NCBI GenBank assembly: GCA_048217285.1
Contig: DBFWVW010000091.1
Span: forward strand, 1 to 64,000
Length of the DNA: 64,000 bases
From: CAG-103 sp048217285
GTDB lineage: Bacteria; Bacillota; Clostridia; Oscillospirales; Oscillospiraceae
Reading direction: 5' to 3'
Below are positions 7,555-16,534 of the stretch, in pieces. The notes beneath the pieces were generated by a model, which saw nothing but the letters and a program-made list of their open reading frames with translations, did not search any database and was not told the DNA's origin. Made by a program: the position numbers and the translations under genes. The first letter of the stretch is position 1, and the number at the start of each line of letters is the position of its first letter.

Positions 7555-9033
7555 ATGGACAATTCTTCAATTTACGCAGACATTGCCGCCCGTACCGGCG
7601 GGAATATTTACATCGGCGTTGTCGGCCCGGTGCGCACCGGGAAATCGACTTTCATCAAACGATTCATGGAAACGCTCGTGCTGCCGAATATTCCCGATGA
7701 TTACGTACGGGAGCGCGCACGCGACGAGCTGCCGCAAAGCGGCTCCGGCCGGACGATCATGACAGCAGAACCGAAGTTTGTCCCGGAGGATGCCGTTTCG
7801 ATTGAGCTGGATACTTCTGTGCGCGCTTCTGTGCGGCTGATCGACAGTGTCGGATACATGATCCCCGGCGCAAATGGTCAGTACGAAAATGGGGAAGAAC
7901 GTCTGGTCACGACGCCGTGGTACGATCATGAGGTTCCCATGCGCGTAGCAGCGGAAGAGGGGACCCGCAAAGTCATCCGCGAGCATTCGACGATCGGTAT
8001 TGTCGTCACGACCGACGGCAGCGTGACGGAGCTCGCGCGGGAGGACTATGCTGCGGCGGAAGCGCGCATCGTTGCAGAATTGCAGGATATTGGAAAGCCG
8101 TTTCTCATCCTGCTCAACACGGCTGATCCGACGGGGGAAGCTGCACAAACATTGGCCGCTGAGCTGCGGGCACAGTACGATGCCGCCTGCCTGCCGGTCA
8201 ACTGTCTGGAGCTGACGGAACAGGACGTTCTGGAGATCCTGCGCTCGGTCTTGTACGAATTCCGGGTCACGGAAGTCTGCTTCCGAATGCCGGAATGGAT
8301 GGATGTACTGCCGCCAGATAACGAGACGAAGCAGCAGGTCTATACGCTGCTGCGTGAGCAGATGCCGTCGCTGCGCCGTCTGCGTGACGCGCGCCGCGCA
8401 GCACAAGCGCTTACAGAGAACGAGCTGCTGGAAACGGCCAATGTGGAAAATGTCTCCGTGGACACTGGGGCTGTTTGCTATGTGCTCAAATTTCCGCGCA
8501 CGCTGTACTACAGCATCATCAGTGAGCAGGCGGGCGTTGCACTGCGAAGTGACGGAGAGCTGATCTCGTTTTTGGCGGAAATGGGGCGTATTCAGGCCGA
8601 CTATCAGCATATCCGCGGCGCATTGGAAGATGTACGCAGCAAGGGCTATGGTGTTGTCATGCCGGCATCCGGCGACCTGCAGCTGGCAGAGCCGGAGATC
8701 GTCCGCAAGGGCGGGCGCTACGGCGTCCGACTCAAGGCCAGCGCCAAAGCGATTCATATGTTCCAGACCAATATCGAGACAGAAGTTTCGCCGGAGATTG
8801 GCGGAGAGAATGCCTCAAGCGAGATCCTTGGATTCCTGCTGCAGGGGTTTGACGGCGATGTTGAGCAGCTTTGGCAGTCCAATATTTTCGGGAAGCCGAT
8901 CTATGCGATCGCGCAGGAGGGAGTAGAGGAAAAACTCAGCTGTTTGCCGACCAAAGCCGTCAGCAAGCTGCAGGAGACACTGCAGCGCGTCGTCAACGAG
9001 GGCAGCGGTACCCTGATCTGCATCATCCTGTGA
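7555..9033 (+). CDS. spoIVA: Stage IV sporulation protein A
   Basis: A 492-residue SpoIVA, the morphogenetic ATPase that polymerises on the forespore surface and is the basement layer of the spore coat. The Walker A motif GPVRTGKS lies at residues 24-31, and the DSVGYMIPGANGQYENGEER segment follows the Walker B region near 100. The length matches the family. GAGGAGAGG precedes the ATG. It is a single-gene unit between a hairpin at 7471 and a terminator at 9036; a mother-cell (sigma-E) promoter is expected upstream but I could not place one with confidence. Confidence 0.97.
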   Translation: MDNSSIYADIAARTGGNIYIGVVGPVRTGKSTFIKRFMETLVLPNIPDDYVRERARDELPQSGSGRTIMTAEPKFVPEDAVSIELDTSVRASVRLIDSVGYMIPGANGQYENGEERLVTTPWYDHEVPMRVAAEEGTRKVIREHSTIGIVVTTDGSVTELAREDYAAAEARIVAELQDIGKPFLILLNTADPTGEAAQTLAAELRAQYDAACLPVNCLELTEQDVLEILRSVLYEFRVTEVCFRMPEWMDVLPPDNETKQQVYTLLREQMPSLRRLRDARRAAQALTENELLETANVENVSVDTGAVCYVLKFPRTLYYSIISEQAGVALRSDGELISFLAEMGRIQADYQHIRGALEDVRSKGYGVVMPASGDLQLAEPEIVRKGGRYGVRLKASAKAIHMFQTNIETEVSPEIGGENASSEILGFLLQGFDGDVEQLWQSNIFGKPIYAIAQEGVEEKLSCLPTKAVSKLQETLQRVVNEGSGTLICIIL

Positions 9034-9035
9034 GG

Positions 9036-9068
9036 AAAACGCTCTGGCATTGCCGGGGCGTTTTTTCT
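9036..9068 (+). terminator. Terminator after spoIVA
   Basis: AAAACGC pairs with GCGTTTT around a GC-rich loop and is followed by TTTTTTCTC. Confidence 0.75.
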
Positions 9069-9186
9069 CAATCCGGCAAAAATGACGCGGATTCCGGCTG
9101 GCGTTTTGTGTAAGGTTTGCGTTGTTTTCTTCACAATGTTGTGGTAAACTATGGGCAAGAATTCTAAAGAAAAACGAGGGATGTTT

Positions 9187-10383
9187 ATGAAGGCACTTTC
9201 CAAAATTGCTGCTGGTGTGAGCCCGTCCGCGACGCTTGCGGTCAGCGCACTGGCCAAGAAGATGAAAGCAGAAGGCAAAGACGTTATCGGCTTCGGCGCC
9301 GGTGAGCCTGATTTTGCTACGCCAGACCGCATCAGCTACGCCGGCGTGCGTGCGATTTGCGACGGAAAGACACGCTACACCCCGGCAGCCGGTATGATTG
9401 AGCTGCGTCAGGCGATCTGTGACCGTGCCAAAGCGGACTACGGCTTGGAATACGAAGCGACGCAGGCGGTTGTCGCCAGCGGCGCCAAGCACATGGTCTA
9501 CATTGCGCTGGCTGCACTGGTCGATCCGGGCGACGAAGTGATCGTCCCGGCTCCGTACTGGGTTAGCTATTATGAGATGGTGCGTCTGTTCGGCGGCGTG
9601 CCCGTTGTTGTCAACGTCAGCGAAGAGCAGGGCTTCCAGCTCACACCGGAGCAGCTCGAGCAGGCCATCACCGACAAAACGAAGGCCATTATTCTCAACA
9701 ACCCATCCAACCCGACCGGCGCTGTCTATTCGAAAGAGGCGCTCAAAGCCGTTGCCGATGTCTGCGTTAAGCACGATCTGTATATTATCTCGGACGAAAT
9801 CTATGATAAACTCGTTTACGATGGTGTACCATTTACCAGTGTCGCTACGCTCGGTGAAGAAATCAAGGCGCATACGATCCTCATTAACGGTGTCTCCAAG
9901 ACCTATGCTATGACCGGCTGGCGCATCGGTTATGCGCTGTCCCCGGCACTGGTGGCCAAGGCCATGACCAATTACCTCAGTCATTCGACCGGCGCACCGG
10001 GCACGATGTGCCAGTGTGCGGCCATCGAGGCGCTTGTCGGCCCGCAGGACGAGGCGGAGCAGATGCGCCAAGTCTTTGAGCAGCGCCGCGACCTGATCGT
10101 GCGTCGCATCAATGCTATGCCCGGCGTGAGCTGCCGGAAGCCAAGCGGGGCGTTCTACGTCTTTGTGAACCTGGACCAGATCCTCGGGAAGCAGATCGAT
10201 GGGCAGGTCATCGGAAGCGGTGATGATTTTGCAAAGCTCCTGCTGGAAAAGAGCCTGGTTGCAGTCGTGCCGGGCAGCGGCTTCGGTGTGCCGAATTTTG
10301 TACGTCTGAGCTATGCGATCTCGACGGAAAACATTGAGACAGGTATGGATCGTCTGGAGGCGTTCCTGAAACAGCTTCAGTAA
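9187..10383 (+). CDS. Pyridoxal phosphate-dependent aminotransferase (aspartate aminotransferase type)
   Basis: A 398-residue fold-type I aminotransferase of the class I AspB group. It shows GAGEPDF (about 38-44), NNPSNPTG in the middle, SDEIYD, and the Schiff-base lysine Lys238 in SKTYAMTGWR. This group transfers amino groups between aspartate or other amino acids and 2-oxoglutarate. Of the candidate starts, 9187 is chosen because GAGGG ends six bases before it; 9181 overlaps the ribosome site. The gene stands alone between two terminators, so the context does not narrow the substrate. Confidence 0.9.
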   Translation: MKALSKIAAGVSPSATLAVSALAKKMKAEGKDVIGFGAGEPDFATPDRISYAGVRAICDGKTRYTPAAGMIELRQAICDRAKADYGLEYEATQAVVASGAKHMVYIALAALVDPGDEVIVPAPYWVSYYEMVRLFGGVPVVVNVSEEQGFQLTPEQLEQAITDKTKAIILNNPSNPTGAVYSKEALKAVADVCVKHDLYIISDEIYDKLVYDGVPFTSVATLGEEIKAHTILINGVSKTYAMTGWRIGYALSPALVAKAMTNYLSHSTGAPGTMCQCAAIEALVGPQDEAEQMRQVFEQRRDLIVRRINAMPGVSCRKPSGAFYVFVNLDQILGKQIDGQVIGSGDDFAKLLLEKSLVAVVPGSGFGVPNFVRLSYAISTENIETGMDRLEAFLKQLQ

Positions 10384-10395
10384 GCTCTGATATTC

Positions 10396-10433
10396 ATGAG
10401 GCGCGTGGGCCGACCGCGCGTCTCTTTTTTTAC
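10396..10433 (+). terminator. Terminator after aminotransferase
   Basis: GAGGCGCGTGG and CCGCGCGTCTC form a stem and are followed by TTTTTTT. Confidence 0.85.
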
Positions 10434-10440
10434 GCATCGG

Positions 10441-10469
10441 TTGACGCGCCGGGCACAACATGGTATCCT
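10441..10469 (+). promoter_or_regulatory. Promoter candidate for cwlD-like/radA
   Basis: TTGACG at 10441-10446 and TATCCT at 10464-10469 with a 17-base spacer, 60 bases upstream of the GTG start. Confidence 0.55.
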
Positions 10470-10528
10470 GAAAATATGTCATAAGCGCTTGTCTCTGCTG
10501 CATACCATAGCAGGAGGGGGGGAGTGCC

Positions 10529-11263
10529 GTGACAAAGTTACTCTATCAACGGATCCTGGTCGTGCTGCTGGCGTTGATCGTGGTGTTTGGCGGCTGGTTT
10601 GCTGCCGACTGGCAGCTCCGGCGTGCAGAGGCGACCGCAAACTGGATCGATCAAAAGCAAGTCCTGATCCTTGACGCCGGTCACGGTGGGGAGGACGGCG
10701 GGGCAGTGGCACCAAACGGAACCATTGAAGCAGATGTGAATCTGCAGATTGCGCTGCGTGCCCGTGCCATCGCGGAACTGACCGGTATCGAAGTTATCAT
10801 GACGCGTGACAGCCCGGATCTTGCATACCCGGACGATGCCACCACGATCGCCGAGCGAAAGAAGGCCGATCAGCACCAGCGCGCGGAGCTGATTCGCAAA
10901 ACGGACAACGCTGTGCTCATCAGCATCCACCAGAACTGCTATCCGGACCGGAAACCATCCGGTGCGCAGGTATTGTATGCAGCGAGCGACGGTAGCGATA
11001 CGCTTGGTACGCAGATACATGATAATCTCGTTGCGTACCTTGATCCGCAAAACCGGCGCGTTGCAGCGCCGATCTCGGAGAAAATCTACCTGATGCGCGA
11101 TGTAAAATGCCCTGCGGTGCTGGTTGAGTGCGGCTTTTTGTCCAACGAAACCGAGTGCGCAAAGCTCAAGGACAGCGGCTATCAAACGAAATTGGCAGCC
11201 GTCATCATTGCGTCCTATTTACAATACCGGCAGTCACTGCCGCAAACAGGAATGGTTACATGA
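10529..11263 (+). CDS. cwlD: N-acetylmuramoyl-L-alanine amidase, CwlD type
   Basis: A 244-residue Amidase_3 enzyme with one N-terminal membrane anchor (about 8-27) and an external zinc amidase domain. Zinc-binding residues are seen in LDAGHGGEDGG (His52, Glu55) and SIHQN, and the catalytic glutamate lies in VECGFLSN near the C-terminus. Size and single-domain layout fit CwlD, which removes the peptide from muramic acid to start muramic-delta-lactam synthesis in the spore cortex; a vegetative amidase cannot be excluded. GTG start after AGGAGGGGGG. The stop overlaps the radA start (ATGA). Confidence 0.85.
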   Translation: MTKLLYQRILVVLLALIVVFGGWFAADWQLRRAEATANWIDQKQVLILDAGHGGEDGGAVAPNGTIEADVNLQIALRARAIAELTGIEVIMTRDSPDLAYPDDATTIAERKKADQHQRAELIRKTDNAVLISIHQNCYPDRKPSGAQVLYAASDGSDTLGTQIHDNLVAYLDPQNRRVAAPISEKIYLMRDVKCPAVLVECGFLSNETECAKLKDSGYQTKLAAVIIASYLQYRQSLPQTGMVT

Positions 11264-12627
11264 AAACAAAATTGAGTACAAAAACCGTTTTTTATTGTTC
11301 GGAATGCGGCAATGAGACGGCAAAATGGATGGGACAGTGCCCGGCGTGCGGCGCATGGAATACGCTGGTTGAGGCGCCGAAGGAGCCCAAAATGGCACTC
11401 GGTACGCGCGGGAAACGTATCGCACAGCCAAAACTGATCTCAGAGCTGGATACCGAGGAAGAACTGCGATTTTCCACCGGCATCGGTGAATTTGACCGCG
11501 TGCTCGGCGGCGGTGCCGTGCGCGGATCCCTGGTTCTGGTCGGCGGCGCGCCCGGCATTGGCAAATCCACGCTGCTGCTGCAGCTCTGCGGCCGCATCAG
11601 CGAGCAGGAAACGATCCTCTACGTCTCCGGCGAAGAGAGCCAGCGCCAGCTGAAAATGCGCGCGCAACGCCTCGGCGTCGATCACGGCAGCATTTATGTG
11701 CTGGCCGAAACAGATCTGAACACCGTTTTATCTACGATCGATGACCTGCAGCCGACCGTCTTGATCGTTGATTCCATTCAAACCATGTACGATGCCGAGA
11801 CGGCGTCGACGCCCGGCAGCATCAGCCAGGTGCGCGAGTGCACGATCCGCATCATGCGCTCGGCAAAAGACAGCGGCTATACGGCGTTCGTTGTTGGTCA
11901 CATCAATAAAGAGGGCAGTATCGCAGGTCCCAAAGTGCTCGAACACATGGTCGACTGCGTGCTGTACTTTGAGGGTGACCAGAGTATGTCTTACCGCATC
12001 TTGCGGGCTGCAAAAAACAGATTCGGATCGACGAACGAGATTGGCGTCTTTGAAATGGAAGATTCTGGACTGAGAGAAGTGACAAATCCGTCGGAAATGT
12101 TGCTCTCCGGACGGCCGACCAACACGCCTGGTACCTGTGTTGTCGGCGTCATGGAAGGCTCACGTACGGTACTGGCGGAAGTGCAAGCGCTGGTTACGCC
12201 ATCGGGCTACAGCGGTGCGCGTCGGAACGCCAACGGCGTTGACTATAACCGCGCAATGCTGCTGCTGGCTGTACTGGAAAAGCGCGCCGGTTTTTCGCTG
12301 TCGAGCTGCGATGCATATATCAACGTTGTCGGCGGTCTGCGGCTGGACGAGCCGGCCACGGATCTGGCAGTCATTCTGGCGATTGCGTCGAGCTACAAAG
12401 ACCTGCCGGTCGGCAGCGATCTTGCCGCCGTCGGCGAAGTTGGCCTGTCCGGCGAGATTCGGTCTGTGAGTCATCTAAATCAGCGCTTGTCAGAGATCGC
12501 GCGGCTGGGATTTCAACGTTGTATCATCCCGGCGCACGTTCGTGACGATGTGCAAAAGCAAAACGGACTGCAGACGATCCCGGTCAAGAATATCCGGGAA
12601 GCGCTCAAGGCAGTGTTTGGCGCGTGA
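11260..12627 (+). CDS. radA: DNA repair protein RadA
   Basis: A 455-residue RadA (Sms), a RecA-like hexameric helicase that processes recombination intermediates. It starts with a four-cysteine zinc finger (CSEC and CPAC, about residues 13-33), followed by Walker A GGAPGIGKST, the RadA-specific KNRFG motif and a C-terminal Lon-protease-like domain (about 280-450; GLRLDEPATDLA, VGEVGLSGEIR). The open frame extends upstream but homology begins with MKTKLSTKTVF at 11260, in an ATGA overlap with the amidase stop. Confidence 0.95.
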   Translation: MKTKLSTKTVFYCSECGNETAKWMGQCPACGAWNTLVEAPKEPKMALGTRGKRIAQPKLISELDTEEELRFSTGIGEFDRVLGGGAVRGSLVLVGGAPGIGKSTLLLQLCGRISEQETILYVSGEESQRQLKMRAQRLGVDHGSIYVLAETDLNTVLSTIDDLQPTVLIVDSIQTMYDAETASTPGSISQVRECTIRIMRSAKDSGYTAFVVGHINKEGSIAGPKVLEHMVDCVLYFEGDQSMSYRILRAAKNRFGSTNEIGVFEMEDSGLREVTNPSEMLLSGRPTNTPGTCVVGVMEGSRTVLAEVQALVTPSGYSGARRNANGVDYNRAMLLLAVLEKRAGFSLSSCDAYINVVGGLRLDEPATDLAVILAIASSYKDLPVGSDLAAVGEVGLSGEIRSVSHLNQRLSEIARLGFQRCIIPAHVRDDVQKQNGLQTIPVKNIREALKAVFGA

Positions 12628-12675
12628 ATTTTTCGATTTCTGTTTATGAGATTGAGAAATTCAGAAATTAGCGAT

Positions 12676-12725
12676 GAAAACAGCCGGAAGGCTCAATTGT
12701 GGCTTTTCGGCTGTTTTCCCCTCCT
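12676..12725 (+). terminator. Terminator after radA
   Basis: GAAAACAGCCG (12676-12686) pairs with CGGCTGTTTTC (12708-12718), with a smaller complementary pair inside the loop. Confidence 0.75.
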
Positions 12726-12728
12726 CTA

Positions 12729-12758
12729 AATTCGGCAAAATTTTTATTTTGCCGAATT
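12729..12758. repeat. Perfect 13-bp inverted repeat
   Basis: AATTCGGCAAAAT (12729-12741), a TTTT loop, then ATTTTGCCGAATT (12746-12758). It lies just behind the radA terminator and 19 bases upstream of the promoter of the second recombinase gene. It has no U-tract, so an operator or an RNA element is as likely as a terminator. Confidence 0.7.
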
Positions 12759-12776
12759 ATTTGTGGATTTTGTCAA

Positions 12777-12805
12777 TAGACACTGCCCTGTACTTCTGGT
12801 ATGCT
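12777..12805 (+). promoter_or_regulatory. Promoter candidate for second Xer-type recombinase
   Basis: TAGACA at 12777-12782 and TATGCT at 12800-12805, spacer 17. An upstream ATG at 12801 in frame with the recombinase would fall inside the -10 element, which supports the start at 12831. Confidence 0.55.
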
Positions 12806-12830
12806 CATATCAGAAATTGAGGTGTTGGTT

Positions 12831-13853
12831 ATGGACTATACGGATGCGCCGCAGGTGCTGCGCGATTTTTTGATTTATCATGAAACGATCTGCGGACATT
12901 CCAAGGCTACAGTCGATCAGTATTATCTCGACCTGCGGATGTTCCTGCGGTTTTTAAAGCTCGATCGTGGGCTCGCACCGCGCACGGCGGAATTCAATGA
13001 AATCTCGATCGGAGATGTTGATATTTCCTTTCTGCGCACAGTGACGCTCACGGAGGTTTACAGGTTTCTGGCCTATCTGTCGCGTGACCGTGTCAAGCAG
13101 CCAAATGCACATGAGCCGGAATACGGCCTGAGCGCCAACTCCCGTGCGCGCAAAATCGCGGCGATACGCAGCTTCTTCAAATACCTGACTGTAAAAGCGA
13201 AGCTGCTGGAGGAAAACCCGGTACAGGATCTTGACTCCCCAAAGATCCCAAAGACGCTCCCCCACTATCTCACACTGGATGAGAGCAAGCGGCTGCTGTC
13301 TGCCGTGGATGGGAAAAACAAGGAACGTGATTATTGCGTCCTGTGTATTTTTCTCAACTGCGGTCTGCGCATCTCTGAGCTGGTCGGTTTGAACCTCCAG
13401 GATGACCACGGAGACAGTCTGCGTATCCTTGGCAAGGGCAACAAAGAGCGTGTCGTTTACCTCAATGATGCCTGCCGCGAAGCGCTCGACCGCTATCTGG
13501 CTGTACGCAGTGAAATTGCGCCGCCGCGCACAACAGCCATGTTTCTCTCCAATCGGCGCACGCGCATCAGCTGCGATTCTGTACAGGTCATGGTTAAGAA
13601 GAATCTGACTCGTGCGGGGTTGGATGCCAGCCAATATTCCACACATAAACTGCGGCATACGGCGGCGACCCTCATGCTGCAAAACGGTGTGGATGTGCGC
13701 ACGCTGCAGGAAGTGCTCGGCCATGAGCACCTGAACACAACGCAGATTTACACACACGTGGATAATGACCAGCTGCGCACGGCAGCGGCGGCCAATCCGC
13801 TGGGGGAATTCTCACCTGATGCGACAATTGCAAAGAAAATCTCCGATTCCTGA
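12831..13853 (+). CDS. Tyrosine recombinase, XerC-like
   Basis: A 340-residue tyrosine recombinase, somewhat longer than XerC/XerD because of insertions in the N-terminal domain (about residues 40-95). All catalytic residues are present: Arg180 (CGLRISEL), His272 and Arg275 (HKLRH), His298 (LGHEH) and Tyr307 (QIYTH). There are no phage or integron genes around it, so a chromosomal role, perhaps as the partner of XerD at dif, is more likely than an integrase. The start at 12831 is set by GAGGTG six bases upstream. The stop codon lies inside the terminator at 13836-13873. Confidence 0.88.
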   Translation: MDYTDAPQVLRDFLIYHETICGHSKATVDQYYLDLRMFLRFLKLDRGLAPRTAEFNEISIGDVDISFLRTVTLTEVYRFLAYLSRDRVKQPNAHEPEYGLSANSRARKIAAIRSFFKYLTVKAKLLEENPVQDLDSPKIPKTLPHYLTLDESKRLLSAVDGKNKERDYCVLCIFLNCGLRISELVGLNLQDDHGDSLRILGKGNKERVVYLNDACREALDRYLAVRSEIAPPRTTAMFLSNRRTRISCDSVQVMVKKNLTRAGLDASQYSTHKLRHTAATLMLQNGVDVRTLQEVLGHEHLNTTQIYTHVDNDQLRTAAAANPLGEFSPDATIAKKISDS

Positions 13854-13873
13854 AAACAGGAATCGGAGATTTT
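13836..13873. terminator. Bidirectional terminator between recombinase and P-type ATPase-like gene
   Basis: AAAATCTCCGATTCCTG, AAAA loop, CAGGAATCGGAGATTTT: a perfect 17-base stem with A-run and T-run on the two sides. It serves two convergent genes and includes the stop codon of the recombinase. Confidence 0.92.
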
Positions 13874-13878
13874 GGCTC

Positions 13879-15549
13879 TTACTTGGATTTCACTTTCGGC
13901 AAGTAATCGCGGACACGATGATGCGGCTTATCGAAGCCGAAAGCGCGAATTGCCATCAGCAGTGTGCCGAGCACGGCGGCACCGTCCAGAACAGCGGCAA
14001 ACCACAGTGTGCAATAACCGAGCTCTGCCATCACCAGCAGCAGGACTTTCACAACAACACCAATTGCCAGATGCTCGCGGCAGATGCCCTCGACCCAGCC
14101 GGCCGTCTCGATCGCCTCCGGCAGCAGGTACGGATCTTGGTTTGTGAGCAGAATGTCAGCGTCGAACCGCTCGTTGCTTTCCTCCGGGATCACGCAGGCG
14201 TCAAGATCAGCGGACGAGTGTTCCGGATGCGCCGTGCAGCGGCGGTCATAATACAGCAGCAGTTCCCCGTCACTCAGGTTATTCACCTGTTGCGACAGGA
14301 TCTGCTCCTTTTCTGCTCCGCTGCACTTGCAGTAGAGATGGTCTGCTTTGAGTTCCTTCGCGTTCTCGGATACGGAGTCGTTGCTGGCGTTGCTGAAGAG
14401 CGTGATCGTATGCACACCCAGTGCGCGCAGCTCTTTGAGTGCGGGCTTCGTGTCCGACTGCACAACTTCCTGCAGCAGGATCTTGCCTGCATACTGCTCG
14501 CCGACGGATACGTAGACCACATAGCCGTCCGTTAGGTCCGCATCCGGAATGTCCACACCCTTGAGGATCATCAGCTCGCGTGTACCGACGCAAACGCGGG
14601 TCGATTCGATATAAACTTCCACACCGCTCTCCGGAATATCCACGGCGCGAGAGAGATATTGCGTGAGGATTGGGCCGCTGTACGCAGCGCAAATTGCGCG
14701 AGCCGTGCGGCTGCTCGAGCAGGACTCCGCATTCGCCGCCAATTGCAGCAACGCTTCCGGCGTCAGCTGACTGGATTTTACACTCATCACTTTCGGGAGT
14801 TGGATGTCTCCCTCCCCTTCATCGACCGCAACTGCACGCACGGCGTTGAGCGCACGCATACTGCGGCAGCTGCGAAACAGCAAGTCGCAGCGGTAAGCGC
14901 CGTTGACGGCACTATACCACACCAGAGGCACGGAAATAAGCAGCGCGCACGGCGTGGAAAGGAAGAGCACGATCATGGCGGCGTGAATTGCCCGGGAAAC
15001 CGTCGCAATTTTGAGAACGATCTCCAACACGGCAACCAGCACCGCAATGCACAAACCGGCCGGTGCAAGATACCCGACCCATTTCGGGGCGGAAAATTCA
15101 GCCGGAGAATGGATCTCACCGCCGACGGCGGCCTCCAGCGTTTTCTTCGCATGAACGGTAACGACTGCGATCAGGATCGACACGACCCGGTACACGAGCA
15201 GGAAAACAGCGGCGTCAACTGGCTGCCCAACCGCAATGGTGCCGATCACACACACGATCACGATCACTGCGGGTCGGAACACCTGCCGGTTCAAAATGCA
15301 GACGATTGCAGCCGCAAGATAGTCATATCCCGCAGCAAGTGCGGACAGGACCAAAAACACGTAACGCAACACTGTGCTGTGCACAAGTGCGCCGACAATG
15401 CACAGGATCAACGCCGCCGCTAAGCGCGCGATCAGCGTAAGATCAAGCCCTGTTTCCGGAAACAGGCGCAGCGTTTTCCAATCATAATCCGGCCGGTCAG
15501 CAGCAAAACAGCTTGCCGACAGCCGCGTCAGAAGTTCCTGAAAATTCAT
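13879..15549 (-). CDS. P-type ATPase-like membrane protein lacking catalytic motifs
   Basis: A 556-residue protein built like a heavy-metal P-type ATPase without an N-terminal metal-binding domain: hydrophobic segments at about 38-115 and 125-215, the membrane motif STPCALLISVPLVW (about 198-211, the place of the usual CPC or SPC), a cytoplasmic domain, and two last membrane helices (about 490-535). The catalytic motifs are missing. Where DKTGT is expected there is DEGEG (residues 243-247); the TGDN motif is replaced by SNASND and GDGxND is absent. Reading frame and codon use look normal and uninterrupted, so the gene is maintained. It follows fba by 43 bases on the same strand. Function unknown; transport by ATP hydrolysis is unlikely. 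Confidence 0.75.
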   Translation of the reverse strand: MNFQELLTRLSASCFAADRPDYDWKTLRLFPETGLDLTLIARLAAALILCIVGALVHSTVLRYVFLVLSALAAGYDYLAAAIVCILNRQVFRPAVIVIVCVIGTIAVGQPVDAAVFLLVYRVVSILIAVVTVHAKKTLEAAVGGEIHSPAEFSAPKWVGYLAPAGLCIAVLVAVLEIVLKIATVSRAIHAAMIVLFLSTPCALLISVPLVWYSAVNGAYRCDLLFRSCRSMRALNAVRAVAVDEGEGDIQLPKVMSVKSSQLTPEALLQLAANAESCSSSRTARAICAAYSGPILTQYLSRAVDIPESGVEVYIESTRVCVGTRELMILKGVDIPDADLTDGYVVYVSVGEQYAGKILLQEVVQSDTKPALKELRALGVHTITLFSNASNDSVSENAKELKADHLYCKCSGAEKEQILSQQVNNLSDGELLLYYDRRCTAHPEHSSADLDACVIPEESNERFDADILLTNQDPYLLPEAIETAGWVEGICREHLAIGVVVKVLLLVMAELGYCTLWFAAVLDGAAVLGTLLMAIRAFGFDKPHHRVRDYLPKVKSK

Positions 15550-15592
15550 GGGTGTCCCCCCTGTTCAGACTGAGCAGTATGCAGACAGCAGC

Positions 15593-16528
15593 TCAGGCTT
15601 TTCCGTCGCAGCCGAGCACATCGACGATCTTGTGCTTGACGAGCTGCTTGATGTTTTCGCGTGCAGGGCCGAGATACTTTCTCGGGTCAAACTCTGCCGG
15701 GTGCTCAGCAAGGTACTTACGCACTGTGCCGGTCATGGCCAGACGCAGGTCAGAATCAATATTGATCTTGCACACGGCCAGACGCGCCGCCTGACGCAGC
15801 TGATCCTCCGGCACGCCGATCGCGCCCGGCATATCACCGCCGAACTCGTTGATCATCTGTACGTATTCCTGCGGCACGGACGATGAGCCGTGCAACACGA
15901 TCGGGAAGCCGGGCAGGCGCTCGGAAACTTCCTCGAGAATGTCAAACCGGAGCTGCGGCTTTGTTCCGGGCTTGAACTTATAGGCACCGTGGCTTGTTCC
16001 GATGGCAATCGCGAGCGAATCACAGCCGGTGCGCTCGACAAATTCCTGCACATCTTCCGGGCGCGTATAGGACGAATCTTCGGTTTTGACCTTGACATCG
16101 TCTTCGATGCCGGCCAGCGTGCCGAGCTCTGCCTCCACAACAGCACCATGCGCGTGCGCGTATTCCACGACCTGACGCGTTAGTGCGACATTTTCCTCAA
16201 ACGGCTTGGAGGAAGCATCAATCATAACGGAAGAAAAACCGTCATCGACGCAGGCCTTGCACAGCTCGAACGAGTCTCCGTGATCCAGATGGAGACAGAT
16301 CGGCAGGCCGGTTTCGATAACGGCAGCTTCCACCAGCTTGACCAGGTACGTGCGGTTGGCATACTTGCGCGCACCGGAAGATACCTGCAGGATCACTGGC
16401 GCATTGCACTCCTTGGCGGCCTCCGTGATACCCTGAATGATCTCCATATTGTTCACGTTGAAGGCGCCGATGGCATAGCCGCCTGCATACGCTTTTGCAA
16501 ACATTTCCTGAGAAGTTACAATCGACAT
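15593..16528 (-). CDS. fba: Fructose-bisphosphate aldolase, class II
   Basis: A 311-residue zinc-dependent aldolase that splits fructose 1,6-bisphosphate into DHAP and glyceraldehyde 3-phosphate. Motifs are GAFNVNNME at the start, the zinc ligands in HLDHGDS (about 80-86), GTSHGAYK and VLHGSSSVP. The start at 16528 gives the family-typical beginning MSIVTSQEMF; an in-frame TTG at 16534 is slightly closer to the AAAGTGAG site and remains possible. The gene is divergent from PPi-phosphofructokinase across a 160-base AT-rich region, so adjacent steps of glycolysis may share control. Confidence 0.95.
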   Translation of the reverse strand: MSIVTSQEMFAKAYAGGYAIGAFNVNNMEIIQGITEAAKECNAPVILQVSSGARKYANRTYLVKLVEAAVIETGLPICLHLDHGDSFELCKACVDDGFSSVMIDASSKPFEENVALTRQVVEYAHAHGAVVEAELGTLAGIEDDVKVKTEDSSYTRPEDVQEFVERTGCDSLAIAIGTSHGAYKFKPGTKPQLRFDILEEVSERLPGFPIVLHGSSSVPQEYVQMINEFGGDMPGAIGVPEDQLRQAARLAVCKINIDSDLRLAMTGTVRKYLAEHPAEFDPRKYLGPARENIKQLVKHKIVDVLGCDGKA

Positions 16529-16534
16529 TGACAA

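Noticed and set aside
8815..10503. 562-codon minus-strand frame opposite the aminotransferase gene
   Set aside because: Antisense shadow of a high-GC gene; the plus strand holds an intact aminotransferase with all motifs.
12831..13853. Second tyrosine recombinase as integrase of a mobile element
   Set aside because: No attachment-site repeats, tRNA gene, excisionase or other element genes are visible around it; flanking genes are housekeeping.
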